Shown: positions 1 to 8,610, counted from the stretch's first letter. The stretch is DNA of 64,000 nt from Candidatus Obscuribacter sp. (GCA_016718315.1 JADKDV010000005.1:62001-126000), one strand, 5' to 3'. Translations and numbers: made by a program. Notes: generated by a model from the letters alone, not told the origin.

Positions 1-171
1 GTATTCGACGCCATGCTCGTGTTTGGGGCTGATGCCTGGGATCACCTTGATGGCAGGCATGCTCACCTGATTGGCTGGCGCCGCAAGGTGGCAACCGTTG
101 CAGCCCTGACAATCGCCCGCGGCTCTGGATGAGCTGTTTGGGGAAGTTACTTTAGGCTTAGAGACAGTCAT
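1..171 (-). CDS. Cys-rich protein, 3' end outside window
   Basis: The frame opens at 171 after an AAAGGAG site 7 nt upstream and runs off the left edge, so only the first 57 residues are visible. After a polar start (MTVSKPKVTSPNSSSRAAG) comes a cluster with three cysteines and a histidine, DCQGCNGCHLAAP, then KVIPGISPKHEHGVEY. The spacing CxxCxxCH could bind zinc, an Fe-S cluster or haem. A haem site would need export, and no signal peptide is seen. It lies about 50 bp downstream of the 219-956 gene on the same strand, probably in one transcript. Family not recognised. Confidence 0.6.
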   Translation of the reverse strand, partial: MTVSKPKVTSPNSSSRAAGDCQGCNGCHLAAPANQVSMPAIKVIPGISPKHEHGVEY

Positions 172-218
172 TTTATGACTCCTTTGCTAGCTGTTTTATG
201 CTGTTGAAAAAATCGCTA

Positions 219-956
219 TCAGTCGGTGGACAGACGTACCGATGCTGCACGCGGATGCGTGCAGTTGCTGCATAGCGGACCCTGGATGTCGATGCCGTGG
301 CAAATGCCATCGACTTGATCGCTGTTGGCGACGAGCGTGAGCTGGCGGAGCACTTTGTCGACCTTGTCCTCGACAATCGCCGTGGAGAGTCGGCAGCGCA
401 CCGTGGCAGCGATTTGCTGACCAGGCAGCTGAGCACCGGTGAGGTCGGACAGGGCCACGACAAGCTGGGCGTATTGACCGGAGACAGCACTGTCAATGGC
501 GGTGCCAATCAGTCCGCAGATGTTTTTGCGGAAAGTCTCGATGTTTGTGCCCATGCCCACAAGCAGGACATTGACCCGACGGGCGTTTGGCACAGGCAGT
601 TGGACAAACTGTACCTGCCCGGGATGGGCGATAAAGTCTCCTCCGTCCACATGGAGAGTGGCGACGGGCTCCGAGCGATAGCACTGAGGCAGAAATGCCT
701 GGCAGATACTGCGCCCGAACGCTCCCAGTCCAGTATTGGTGAAGACAGGCAGAACAACCAGCACGCTCTCATCGGTGTGAGCATTGGTGTTGGTCGTTTG
801 ATTGCCGAGCAAATGAGTCTGCGCTGATGCAGCAGCCAGGCCGCAAAGCGACTCGGCGGCATTGGCACCGGCGTCAAAGGTAGATAGCTGGACATCGACG
901 TTGAAGCCAGCGGCACAGAGGGTGTGACGAGGTGAACTGCAGTAGGGACAAAGCAT
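219..956 (-). CDS. M17-aminopeptidase N-domain-like protein with terminal Cys pairs
   Basis: The product has 245 aa and starts at 956 after AAGGAG. The central part resembles the N-terminal, macro-fold-like domain of M17 leucyl aminopeptidases: a strand motif RVNVLLVGMGTNIETFRK followed by a helix and VVALSDLTG. The C-terminal catalytic domain of M17 enzymes (metal ligands and NTDAEGR motif) is absent. The N-terminus carries CPYC with further cysteines, and the C-terminus carries CSNC, so the two ends may build a zinc site. No signal peptide is seen. Function unknown; a binding or regulatory role is more likely than peptidase activity. The M17-N assignment comes from reading the motif, not from a search. 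Confidence 0.7.
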   Translation of the reverse strand: MLCPYCSSPRHTLCAAGFNVDVQLSTFDAGANAAESLCGLAAASAQTHLLGNQTTNTNAHTDESVLVVLPVFTNTGLGAFGRSICQAFLPQCYRSEPVATLHVDGGDFIAHPGQVQFVQLPVPNARRVNVLLVGMGTNIETFRKNICGLIGTAIDSAVSGQYAQLVVALSDLTGAQLPGQQIAATVRCRLSTAIVEDKVDKVLRQLTLVANSDQVDGICHGIDIQGPLCSNCTHPRAASVRLSTD

Positions 957-1759
957 GGCTTACTCCTTGGTTACTGTGGTTGGCTGGTTGCTCAAATTGA
1001 TAGTCACTGCCGCACCACAAATGGCGGTGGTGTTTGGCTTGAAATGGCAGCGAGAACGTAAATTTGAGTGGAAAGAGCCTCTGGAAAAAAGAATTGGAAG
1101 AATGACCAGAACCTAGAGCAAGGCACTGATCTAAAGAAATAAGAGAGCTTATTCTGTGAAGTGAAACTGAGTAAAAGCCTGTTTATGGCTATATTCTATA
1201 TGCTACTTGAGGACTAATCCTTCTGGTTTTTCGCTAGGCCGCCGCCGGTAAAAAATTGGAATTTGCCACTAAATGAGGTGCAAATCAATGCTCCTCTTTG
1301 CTGCGCCAACCGCGCTATCAGTCGTGAGAATGATTTGTGCGTTCTTCTGTCTTTTGTAACAGCGTGAGAGCGGTTTTGTCTTTTGATTTGGTTTTAGTCA
1401 AGGTTGTTTGACAGGCTTGCAAAGCGTTTGTTTGAGCGCGTTTTAATCAGTTTTGCTTTTACGGTTAGCGCTAGCGCCGCCAGTTAGTTGGCAAATACAG
1501 GCAGTGGCGCGCCGCCTGGCAACCCCTCCTGCCTGGCGTTAGCGAGGTTTTAGCCAGTCTGGTGGCAATGTTAGCTTTGTGTCCAATAAGGTGATGGCCT
1601 ATTTTCCATTCAATCCACTCTCCGGTATTTATCCAGCTCTCCATTTCACCTATCTAGCATTTGCCACTCAACTGACAAGTTTTTGCTTGTGTGGCTATGA
1701 GCACCTGGTGGAGGGCGGATTAATCTCGTTTGTTCGACTAGCTAAAAGAGGAACTCCCA
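957..1759. other. Intergenic region with a possible structured RNA
   Basis: About 800 bp without a convincing gene. Near 1470-1545 the segment CGCTAGCGCCGCCAG can pair with CTGGCGTTAGCG about 60 nt downstream, enclosing repeated TGGCAA motifs. This suggests a folded leader upstream of the 1760 gene. I cannot match it to a known riboswitch. The open frame beginning near 1579 has no ribosome binding site and looks fortuitous. Confidence 0.3.
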
Positions 1760-2332
1760 ATGCTTCCTTCAGGGAAATCGTGGGTCAGTCAATTCCCCAC
1801 AAGTAAAAGTGTCGATGACCTGATATCGCCTTTTCGTGAAAATCTCCAAGCCTTTCTTTCAGCGCTTGCAAAGGCTGGTGCTAGTGTCACAATCAATGCC
1901 ACCTATCGTCCGGTGGAACGCGCTTACTTGATGCACTATGCCTTCCGTATTGCTCGTGAAGGTTTGAGCCCATTGGATGTGCCTGCTATGGACGGTGTCG
2001 ATATCCAATGGAACCATCTTGATAGCGCCGGCAAACTCGATATCGTGGCATCGCGGCGCGCCGCTCAAGACATGGTGGCAGCCTATGGCATTGCTTTTAA
2101 ACCCGCTCTAAGAAGCAATCATACCGCCCGTCTTGCTGTAGACATGTCGATTGGTTGGTCTGGTAGCTTGAGCATCGTCAATGCCTCGGGCAAAAAGGTC
2201 GTCATTACTTCTAGCCCCAGGTCTGGTTCCAACACCGATCTAATCAGGGTGGGCAAGACTTATGGTGTGATCAAGCTGGTCTCGGACCCGCCGCACTGGA
2301 GTCAAAATGGTCGCTTCAGAGTGAAGCACTGA
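1760..2332 (+). CDS. M15-type peptidoglycan peptidase
   Basis: The 190-aa product starts at 1760 after AGAGGAAC. The motif SNHTARLAVDM has the SxHxxxxAxD pattern of M15 (VanY/CwlK/phage endolysin) zinc peptidases, with His121 and Asp128 as likely ligands. DPPHWSQNG near residues 176-183 supplies the third His (about 179). The usual Glu before it appears as Asp. NATYRPVERAYLMHYAFRIA near the N-terminus matches the substrate-side helix of this family. No clear signal peptide is seen, so it may be cytoplasmic, released by lysis, or exported by an unseen route. Likely substrate: stem peptides of peptidoglycan. Confidence 0.75.
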   Translation: MLPSGKSWVSQFPTSKSVDDLISPFRENLQAFLSALAKAGASVTINATYRPVERAYLMHYAFRIAREGLSPLDVPAMDGVDIQWNHLDSAGKLDIVASRRAAQDMVAAYGIAFKPALRSNHTARLAVDMSIGWSGSLSIVNASGKKVVITSSPRSGSNTDLIRVGKTYGVIKLVSDPPHWSQNGRFRVKH

Positions 2333-2339
2333 CAATGTT

Positions 2340-2395
2340 GGGGGGCGGCAAAGCAAAGTTAAAGGCAAATGCCTTTGCTTGTTTTGCTGCTCCCC
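2340..2395 (+). terminator. Hairpin after the M15 gene
   Basis: A long imperfect inverted repeat begins with GGGGGCGGCAAAGCAAAG and ends with CTTGTTTTGCTGCTCCCC, 8 nt after the stop of the peptidase gene. A T-rich stretch follows. It probably ends that transcript. Confidence 0.6.
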
Positions 2396-2537
2396 AGCGA
2401 TTTGTTTTTCTTCGGTGAGCTAAAAGGGATGTATAACGCATTTGATGCTTTTATTTGAGAGGTTTTCTTTTTTCTGAGACTCTAACTATTAAGGCATATA
2501 GTGTAAAACGGCGTTTTTTTTCATTAGAGATAAAGCA

Positions 2538-2565
2538 AATCCTGAGCGCACTAGCGCTCAGGATT
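2538..2565 (-). terminator. Perfect 12-bp hairpin after the HExxH gene
   Basis: AATCCTGAGCGC and GCGCTCAGGATT pair perfectly around a 4-nt loop, 6 nt beyond the stop codon of the minus-strand gene at 2572-3333. On the minus strand TTTGCTTT follows, consistent with an intrinsic terminator. Confidence 0.7.
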
Positions 2566-2571
2566 ATAAAG

Positions 2572-3333
2572 TCAGGCGTTTAGTGGGCTGGTAGCCAGTC
2601 TGATATCGAGTACCAGACCAAGTTGTGCCAGTAGGTTGCGGCGCGTCCAGAGATCGACTGTGGACTTATCCAGTCGGTATGGTGGCTCTATCAGTGCTGC
2701 TACGGTTTCGCAAAAGGTCTCGACAGCATACTGGTCAAAACGGTTGCGCGCGACATAGCTTTGGTCTTCGTGTGCAACGTGCAGCCATTCTCTTTTGTGC
2801 TTTTCTGCATACTCGGTGATTTCAACTATGTCAGCCTTGTCGCCAAGCAGGAGCTTAGTCCAGAGCTGGCGCAGGGCAAGCGGCAAAGAGGCATAGTAGA
2901 GATGGCACAGCTCGTGCACCAGATGTGGCAATACATACAACTCTGTCAGACTACCTGAGCCCATCACGATGTGCGGTGATATGCCAGCTTTGTTGTAGCT
3001 GCGAAAGTCAGCGTAGCAGGTGGAGGAGTTGCCGTTTGGAGTCAGACCCTTACAGGTGGCCATGGTCAAATTGAGGTCACGGGCGCAGTCCAGCAGGGGA
3101 GTTGGTACCAGAGCTAGGGTGCTCTCTAAAAGCAACCAGTCTGCTTGTGGCATATGCTCCTCAAAATATATGCAGGAGGTGGGCTCAAGCCTGAATTGTC
3201 CCAGTCCGTGCTGCATACGCTTATTGGCCCAGGGGCGCTCTCTCACACCGATGTGGATCACGGTTGGGCGATGACTGGTGCTCTGAGTAAAGACAAAATG
3301 CGGTTGTTGGCTGTGTATTTGGGTGGCGTTCAT
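2572..3333 (-). CDS. Orphan HExxH putative metallopeptidase
   Basis: The product has 253 aa. The start at 3333 is chosen because CAGGAG lies 6-9 nt upstream; a longer frame to 3363 would need TTG without a ribosome site. The centre carries LVHELCHLYY, an HExxH zinc motif. Downstream, VETFCETVAALIE offers Glu residues for a third ligand, as in gluzincin-like proteins. No signal peptide or membrane helix is seen, so the protein is probably cytoplasmic. No family name is assigned; a second unrelated-looking HExxH orphan lies at 51478-52170. Confidence 0.7.
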   Translation of the reverse strand: MNATQIHSQQPHFVFTQSTSHRPTVIHIGVRERPWANKRMQHGLGQFRLEPTSCIYFEEHMPQADWLLLESTLALVPTPLLDCARDLNLTMATCKGLTPNGNSSTCYADFRSYNKAGISPHIVMGSGSLTELYVLPHLVHELCHLYYASLPLALRQLWTKLLLGDKADIVEITEYAEKHKREWLHVAHEDQSYVARNRFDQYAVETFCETVAALIEPPYRLDKSTVDLWTRRNLLAQLGLVLDIRLATSPLNA

Positions 3334-4593
3334 GGACTGCTCCTGTGCTGGTGTTATAGGCAAAGCGCAGTTGGGGCTTTGGAGATTGGCTTTTGGTGAG
3401 CGGGTGGATGCTGCTTAGGTGTTTGTTGCGTGCCTGTGTAGAAAAAAGAAATTGGATTTACTCCACTATAAGCAGAGTGCAATGACTGTTTGCCAGTGCA
3501 ATAGCTAAAAAAGTAGAGAGAAATGGCGGCTATAGTAAGGTCTTTGCTGGATTGTTGTTAGCGTGGCTGCGCTAGATCTGGTATCGCGGGTGGTATCGAT
3601 GTGAATGCTCGAATAACTGCCGCAAGCTCTTGTTGCAGCAGTTATTTAGTTGTTTGCGTATTTTGTCTTGCTAACAGCTGTCTGTGTTGACTGGAGGTGG
3701 CGTGATACTACTGGCGATGCCGGAGTGTCAGCCGTTACTGGTTGCATTGAGCCCAAAGCCCAAAGCTTTTGTGCAGATCAGATATTTAAAATGAGTGGCG
3801 GTCCAAAAGACCAGTTAGTTAATAGTCCCTGGGCGGGACATATACATGGAGCAAGCAGCCATGCACATGCTAGCGGCGGTGTAGGCGCACATAACCAAAA
3901 GACCGGCGACAAATTGTCCGGTGCTTATCACTTGCTGATTGTTGGCTTGCGCGGAGTGCATTTAGCTCTTACTCAAGGTAACTAGACGATTATATGGCGG
4001 TATGGTGCAGTGGCAAGTGTTCTTTAAGCATGTGACATTGGAATTATCTCCTTTTGTACTCAGGAGTTGTCATCTCTTGTTTGTCAGTGGGCTGTGGCAG
4101 CCGGTTTACCTCGATACAAAAGTGCTTATGATTTTTGGGACACTTTTAAGTAATGTACAGTGTTATTGCTTGAAGTGGTCAATTGATGGGAGTCTAGCTG
4201 CTATTGCCTGTGCTTAGCCTGCGCTAATCTGGCTTGATACGTAAGGCTACGCAATGATTTGCGGCGATGTTTGCTTGATTTAGTTCTGGGCTCGCCCAAA
4301 ATGCCCACCCTAATAGCCTTCTAAAGGCTGCCCTGTTTTGGTCACGTGAGTTTTTGGTGTCAGCGGCTCTATTGCTAGCTACAAGAGAGTTTTGATAACT
4401 AGTAAGAGATTCTCTTTTCACATTTCTCTCCAAGGTCTTACACAAACACTAACCCAAGCCTGGCCGGCCTATGCGTTTTTTGCACAGAGCAACTTTGTTG
4501 TTATGGGATTGGCTTGGTTTGTGGATGTGTTGTGCGAGCTATGTCATTTGAGGCGAATTTCGACTGCATCCAATTTTTATAAGGAGTTATTTT
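3334..4593. other. Gene-poor 1.26-kb interval
   Basis: No open frame here has a good ribosome site. Two inverted repeats stand out: AATAACTGC/GCAGTTATT at 3612-3646, and ACCGGCGACAA/TTGTCCGGT at 3902-3922. A frame from ATG 3791 to 3985 encodes a His/Gly-rich 64-residue peptide (AGHIHGASSHAHASGG) but lacks a Shine-Dalgarno site. The interval could hold a small RNA or a decayed gene. Confidence 0.3.
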
Positions 4594-4953
4594 ATGAGTA
4601 GTCCATTGTTTTTAATGGCTGAGTATTACTATGCCATTTCTAAATCTAGCCGGGCAGGTCAAAAGGGTGTAAAAATCTCAGTTGAGATTGCCACCAGGCA
4701 GTATTGCAAATCAATCGGCAGTGCTGTCGCCGCGGTTAATCTTCTGCGCCAACAGCTGATTGATGCTGGTATCGAGTTTATTGATCCAGGCAATGATGAG
4801 GCTGGAATTAGCTATGGCGAATCTAGTCGCGACAAAAACGCGATGCGTGTCAACATGATAATTGAAATACCGGATATGACCCCGGAGCAAGTACGTAAGG
4901 CTCTGGAAGAATCAGTCTTCTATGACAATCAGGATGGAAGATTTGATTCTTGA
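4594..4953 (+). CDS. Small orphan protein, 119 aa
   Basis: An AAGGAG site precedes ATG 4594 closely. The product has no signal peptide. An N-terminal hydrophobic stretch (SSPLFLMAEYYYAISKSS) is followed by two amphipathic helices around GSAVAAVNLLRQQLIDAG and MTPEQVRKALEESV, separated by an acidic, strand-like segment (RVNMIIEIPD). It stands 166 bp before the SPFH pair. A palindrome CTTGATACTT/AAGTACCAAG overlaps its stop. Family not recognised. Confidence 0.6.
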   Translation: MSSPLFLMAEYYYAISKSSRAGQKGVKISVEIATRQYCKSIGSAVAAVNLLRQQLIDAGIEFIDPGNDEAGISYGESSRDKNAMRVNMIIEIPDMTPEQVRKALEESVFYDNQDGRFDS

Positions 4954-5119
4954 TACTTAAGTACCAAGCATTATTTGACATTCGGTCTGCTCCAATTTGT
5001 GGACCGGTTAACAATATTTGCCTTCTCGGTTGGGAAGTGCAAAAAAACTGTTGGCATTGCAGTGAGTGCTTGGCGCTTGCTGAGATGCCATTTTTCAAAT
5101 CCATTCGGAGAATTATTAG

Positions 5120-6067
5120 ATGAATTCCTACGACACCCCTTCAAATCAGAATACGTACAGCATTTTTGAGTTGGCCAAGAGACCACTCATAGTCACTGTC
5201 ATTTTCTTTGTGCTACAAGTCATTATCGTGCCTCTTTTCCTGCTTGAAGTACCGGTAGGTTATGGAGCTGCTACAGCTTTCGGTGGGTCAGTGGATAGCG
5301 AAGTTTATCTCTCTGGTCCGCATTTTGTGGCACCCTGGAAAAAGGCACTTTACTGGAAGCTACAGACAGTAGTGTTGCCGCGTGATACCACACCAACTGA
5401 TTCAAACAATCAGCCAATCACAGCCAAAGTGCTGCCTCAAGTCTGGATCGAGCCTGCGGCTATTCCTGCTCTGGCGCGCAACTACGGTGATTATGAATCG
5501 ATGATGAGATCGGTTGTGGAGCCGCAAATCAACCAGGCAACTCGTGGCAAGACTTCTCAAAGAGACCCTGAACATTTGATTTGGGAACGCAACGATGTGG
5601 TTATTGGTATTCAGCAAGCTCTGCAAGCTGGCATCAGTGAATCACTTAAAGTTAAAGGTGTACAGACTGATGCTGTGCATGTAGGCTTGGTTTCAATACC
5701 GCAATTTGGTTTTAGCAAAGCTGTACGTGACACGCTGGAGAAGAAGGCGGAATCACATGTACGTACATTAACTGCAAACGCTTTGGCTCGAATTGCAGAA
5801 ATCGAAGCAGACCGCAAAGCGCAATTGGTAGAAATTGCTGCTGATGGTGAGTCGCAAGCTAAAGAAATACTGGCTGCAGCTGACGCATACAAGGCTGAGA
5901 AAATTGGTAAAGCCAATGCTGCCGCCCCGATTGTGGCTAAGTACGAAGCCATTATGAAATGGCTGGATGCTGGTGGTCATGCATCACGTATGCAGTTAAG
6001 CGGCAACAGTCAAGTGATATTACCAACAGCGCCAGCTGCTACAGCTGCTCCTGCTGCTCAGCAGTAA
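5120..6067 (+). CDS. SPFH/band-7 (prohibitin/HflK-like) membrane protein
   Basis: The 315-aa protein starts at 5120 after CGGAG. One N-terminal membrane helix (residues about 22-42) is followed by a band-7 domain (about 45-200). A long Ala/Glu/Lys-rich coiled coil (about 200-285) contains AEIEADRKAQLVEIAADG, and the tail is Ala/Pro-rich. SPFH proteins form ring-like membrane scaffolds, and HflK/HflC pairs control FtsH. This gene sits 30 bp before a second, divergent SPFH gene, so a hetero-oligomer is likely. Two FtsH genes lie 25 kb away in the window; a functional link to them is inference. Confidence 0.85.
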   Translation: MNSYDTPSNQNTYSIFELAKRPLIVTVIFFVLQVIIVPLFLLEVPVGYGAATAFGGSVDSEVYLSGPHFVAPWKKALYWKLQTVVLPRDTTPTDSNNQPITAKVLPQVWIEPAAIPALARNYGDYESMMRSVVEPQINQATRGKTSQRDPEHLIWERNDVVIGIQQALQAGISESLKVKGVQTDAVHVGLVSIPQFGFSKAVRDTLEKKAESHVRTLTANALARIAEIEADRKAQLVEIAADGESQAKEILAAADAYKAEKIGKANAAAPIVAKYEAIMKWLDAGGHASRMQLSGNSQVILPTAPAATAAPAAQQ

Positions 6068-6097
6068 TCCCTTTTCACCAACAAATAGGAATCAAAA

Positions 6098-6988
6098 ATG
6101 AATATCGAATTGACTTTAAAGCAAGCAGACCTGATCAAGCGTTTGGCGTGGGCTATTCCCGCTTTGTACTTCCTCTTCTTTGTGATGGGTTTCCCACTCA
6201 AAAACATCGAACGTGGACATACTGGTGTAGATATGTTCTATGGGAAAATTTTAGGTAGTAGACAGGCTGGTTGGAGCTATAAAGCCCCGTTTATCGAGGT
6301 CAAAGAAATAACCAATCAGGGTATTACCACCGAATTGTCTGATACCGAAAATGCAACACATGACCTGCAGGTAGCAACAATTAACATCAATAGTCAATGG
6401 ACTATTTTGTCCGGGGGTACAGCTGAGCTGTACAACGCCTTTGGTGATGAGACTGCCATTCAGGAGACGCTCATCGTGCCAGGTTTGATGGAAGTCCAAA
6501 AAGCCTTGTCTGCAAAATACGATGCCTATGACTTGCAGCAAAAGGCGCCAGTGATTGCCGAAGAAGCAAGAACAGAAATGCTGAAATGGTTGAAGCAATC
6601 GCTCGCTTTGCGTGGTCTGCCAATGCAAATTGATGTTGCCTCAGTGCTATTTCCACACGTCGGTTTTTCGGCTGAGTTTGCTGCTGCCACAACTGAACAG
6701 ACCCAGACTGAACAGTCTATAGGTACTTTTGAATATGTGCGCACTGAAGAAGTTACCAAGGCCAAAGCTTCACGTGATGCTCGTATCCGCGAAGCTAAAG
6801 GTACAGCCTATGAAACTCGCAAAAATGCTGATGCAGAAACCATAGGTATCATTGCTAAAGCAGAGTCTCTAAAAGCCAACCCCGACATGCTGTGCTACAT
6901 GGTGCAAAAAGGTTGGGACGGCGTGCTGCCTGAGGTAACTACTGCTGGAGCATCTCCTCTGCCTTTTGCTGAGGTCTGCAAGAAGTAA
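6098..6988 (+). CDS. Second SPFH/band-7 membrane protein
   Basis: The 296-aa product has one N-terminal membrane helix (about residues 13-30), then a band-7 domain that begins VKNIERGHTGVDMFYGKI-like and a helical region with EYVRTEEVTKAKASRDARIR and an Ala/Glu-rich stretch. It starts 30 bp after the first SPFH gene, clearly one operon. The two proteins are only distantly similar, like HflK and HflC. The C-terminus (PDMLCYMVQKGWDGVLPEV) resembles that of HflC-like proteins, where the last helix builds the cap of the cage. Probable role: membrane scaffold and protease partner. Confidence 0.85.
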   Translation: MNIELTLKQADLIKRLAWAIPALYFLFFVMGFPLKNIERGHTGVDMFYGKILGSRQAGWSYKAPFIEVKEITNQGITTELSDTENATHDLQVATININSQWTILSGGTAELYNAFGDETAIQETLIVPGLMEVQKALSAKYDAYDLQQKAPVIAEEARTEMLKWLKQSLALRGLPMQIDVASVLFPHVGFSAEFAAATTEQTQTEQSIGTFEYVRTEEVTKAKASRDARIREAKGTAYETRKNADAETIGIIAKAESLKANPDMLCYMVQKGWDGVLPEVTTAGASPLPFAEVCKK

Positions 6989-7033
6989 GCTTTAGTACCA
7001 GTGTGTTGATTGTCTGAGAGTCAGCACCGCATT

Positions 7034-7076
7034 TGCCACGGCAATTGATTCGTCAGTTGTCGTGGCATTTATTTTT
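7034..7076 (+). terminator. Hairpin with T-rich tail between SPFH and Gly/Cys genes
   Basis: TGCCACGGCAA pairs with TTGTCGTGGCA and is followed by TTTATTTTT, a good intrinsic-terminator shape. The next start is only 41 nt downstream, so readthrough or a new promoter must serve the following genes. The stem resembles the one at 33037-33066. Confidence 0.65.
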
Positions 7077-7116
7077 GACAAAAAAACTAATCCATCCACT
7101 TAAGAAGGAAAAAATC

Positions 7117-7527
7117 ATGCCAGTTATTATTTCCATTATCGCCGTTGTTGTGTTTCTAATACTTGTCTTTTACATCACAGGAGTGATTAAGCGCGCACCC
7201 AGCAATTCTTCAAGAAGCTTCGAAGACAGACTGCGCAAGCCAGGCGGAAGTAGCAATGGGGCTAGCGGTCATGCCAGATCTTCGGGAGGCGTACAAGCTA
7301 GAGTCTCAAACTCTGGTGATAGGACGAGCAGTAACACTAGTGGTGACAACTATGTTTATGTACCACTCATTGACGGCAATAGTTCCAGTACACATGTGGC
7401 TCCAACACATGACACTCCAGCTTGTAACGGTGCAGATACCCCAGCATCCAGTTGTAGTAATCCAAATTGCGGCGGTGGTAGCTCATGTGGTGGCTCTAGC
7501 TGTGGTGGTGGCGGTTGCGGTAGCTAA
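7117..7527 (+). CDS. One-helix membrane protein with Gly/Cys-rich tail
   Basis: The 136-aa product starts at 7117 (AGAAGGAAAAAATC before ATG); an upstream in-frame ATG at 7033 lacks a ribosome site. Residues 1-22 form a membrane helix (PVIISIIAVVVFLILVFYIT), followed by a Ser/Gly-rich polar linker. The last 25 residues are a Cys/Gly repeat (NCGGGSSCGGSSCGGGGCGS). Such Cys/Gly tails occur in TIGR04222-type membrane proteins as I remember them, though the rest of that domain is not evident. It lies 9 bp before a GRDP-like gene. Cytoplasmic or extracytoplasmic placement of the tail is uncertain. Confidence 0.7.
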   Translation: MPVIISIIAVVVFLILVFYITGVIKRAPSNSSRSFEDRLRKPGGSSNGASGHARSSGGVQARVSNSGDRTSSNTSGDNYVYVPLIDGNSSSTHVAPTHDTPACNGADTPASSCSNPNCGGGSSCGGSSCGGGGCGS

Positions 7528-7536
7528 GGAAATCAC

Positions 7537-8082
7537 ATGAAATTACTTTCCCTACTCAAAGTTGGTCCCTATAAGCACCCATCTGATCAACGTGCCAAAG
7601 AATTGTGGCAGCGTGTAAGTGCTTACCAAATAGACGAAGAAGGAGCGGCTGCACCGTTTTCTCACCGTCTTGCTAAGGAGCAAAACTGGAGCCGTGAGCT
7701 AACACTTTGCGCCATTGAAGAATATAAACGCTTCATGTTTCTTGCTGTAGCAGCTGGTCATCCAGTTACGCCTTCAAAGACAGTGGACGAAGTCTGGCAT
7801 TTACACCTGATCTACAGCCGTTCATATTGGGAAGAGTTTTGCGTTAAAGTGCTTGATCGTATTATCCACCACGATCCTGGTAACGGCAATGAAGGCGAAC
7901 AGTCTTTGTACAATAACCAGTATCATCAGACGCTGGATAGTTATGTTAGATTATTCGGCGAGCAGCCACCAATGGCAATATGGGGTTCTCAAAATGGTAA
8001 CAATAATGTGCGGTCGCGCATTCCCGAAACAATAGCTGTGCTTCCACTCAATGGCCATTGCAATGGTCGGGTAGCTGAGTAA
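7537..8082 (+). CDS. GRDP-like (DUF1399-type) protein
   Basis: The 181-aa product starts at 7537 after AAGGA, 9 bp downstream of the Gly/Cys-tail gene, so the two are co-transcribed. The motif KTVDEVWHLHLIYSRSYWEEF at about residues 87-107 matches the core of glycine-rich-domain-containing proteins (PF07173; consensus VDxVWHxHLxxTxxY). In plants and bacteria these have a helical domain without a proven enzymatic role. In this copy the glycine-rich part is missing and may be supplied by the neighbouring Cys/Gly protein. No signal peptide. The family call rests on the VWHLHL motif. Confidence 0.7.
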   Translation: MKLLSLLKVGPYKHPSDQRAKELWQRVSAYQIDEEGAAAPFSHRLAKEQNWSRELTLCAIEEYKRFMFLAVAAGHPVTPSKTVDEVWHLHLIYSRSYWEEFCVKVLDRIIHHDPGNGNEGEQSLYNNQYHQTLDSYVRLFGEQPPMAIWGSQNGNNNVRSRIPETIAVLPLNGHCNGRVAE

Positions 8083-8109
8083 AGCGCAGATGGAAGAGTA
8101 AGTAAACGT

Positions 8110-8204
8110 GCACTGAAGAGACGGCTGGATTTTCCGGTCTCAGTTGTTATTTCAGTGTGCTTGATGCGGGTGTCTAGCTGGACAACAGACCCCGCATATC
8201 TTTT
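8110..8204 (+). terminator. Two successive stem-loops before the next gene
   Basis: The first structure nests GCACTGAA/TTCAGTGTGC around GAGAC/GTCTC (8110-8160). The second pairs ATGCGGG with CCCGCAT (8164-8197) and is followed by ATCTTTT. The next start codon is at 8232. They probably terminate or process the SPFH-GRDP transcript. Confidence 0.5.
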
Positions 8205-8231
8205 ATGTCCAGTTATAAACGGAGCAAAATC

Positions 8232-8597
8232 ATGTTCAAAAAGATTTCAACCCAACCAAAAGATCAATCAGCTCATTTTTCTATGGCTGCGCTAAATACT
8301 CTCCTTAAGCAGTATCCGTTTAAGGATTTAAGCGGCTTGCCCAGCTATGTGCCTATAGAGTGCGAGCGTGCGCTGCTCTCAATGTACACAAACTACCTGG
8401 CACTTCTACAGCGTTTTGTCGCCGAAAAAGAGGAGAACAACCTGGCGTTTTCTAGCTTGAGTAGTGTAGATCAGAAGAAGGAAGCCTGCGCGCAAGCATC
8501 CGGCTGCCTTAACGATTCGACAAGGATGACGGGCGCAACGTACGTTACCGTTCAGGCCCGCGTCCTGCTCAGCAATCCGGGAGGATTATGCTCTTAA
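8232..8597 (+). CDS. Small orphan protein with a suspect 3' end
   Basis: The start at 8232 follows ACGGAGC and is preferred over 8205, which has no ribosome site. The first ~80 residues (to about SSVDQKK) look like a normal helical protein: MFKKISTQPKDQ, ALNTLLKQYPFKDLSGLPSY, ERALLSMYTNYLALLQRFVAEK. From about base 8490 the DNA becomes G+C-rich and unlike its surroundings, and the last ~40 codons (ACAQASGCLNDST...) may be a junction artefact. The true C-terminus could be lost. Function unknown. Confidence 0.45.
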   Translation: MFKKISTQPKDQSAHFSMAALNTLLKQYPFKDLSGLPSYVPIECERALLSMYTNYLALLQRFVAEKEENNLAFSSLSSVDQKKEACAQASGCLNDSTRMTGATYVTVQARVLLSNPGGLCS

Positions 8598-8610
8598 TGC
8601 GATCGGATCT
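8593..8610 (+). repeat. Direct repeat, left copy (CTTAATGCGATCGGATCT)
   Basis: The 18-mer differs from the right copy at 9194-9210 by one extra G. The two copies enclose about 580 bp of the G-rich segment. They may be a target duplication or the scar of a mis-assembly. Confidence 0.6.

Noticed and set aside
297..827. Long plus-strand frame opposite the 219-956 gene
   Set aside because: It mirrors the minus-strand gene, which has a good ribosome site and sensible protein features; the plus frame has neither.
3650..3985. Plus-strand frame of 111 codons
   Set aside because: No ribosome site at any start, and the first half reads like random sequence. Only the His-rich end looked protein-like, so it is noted but not called.
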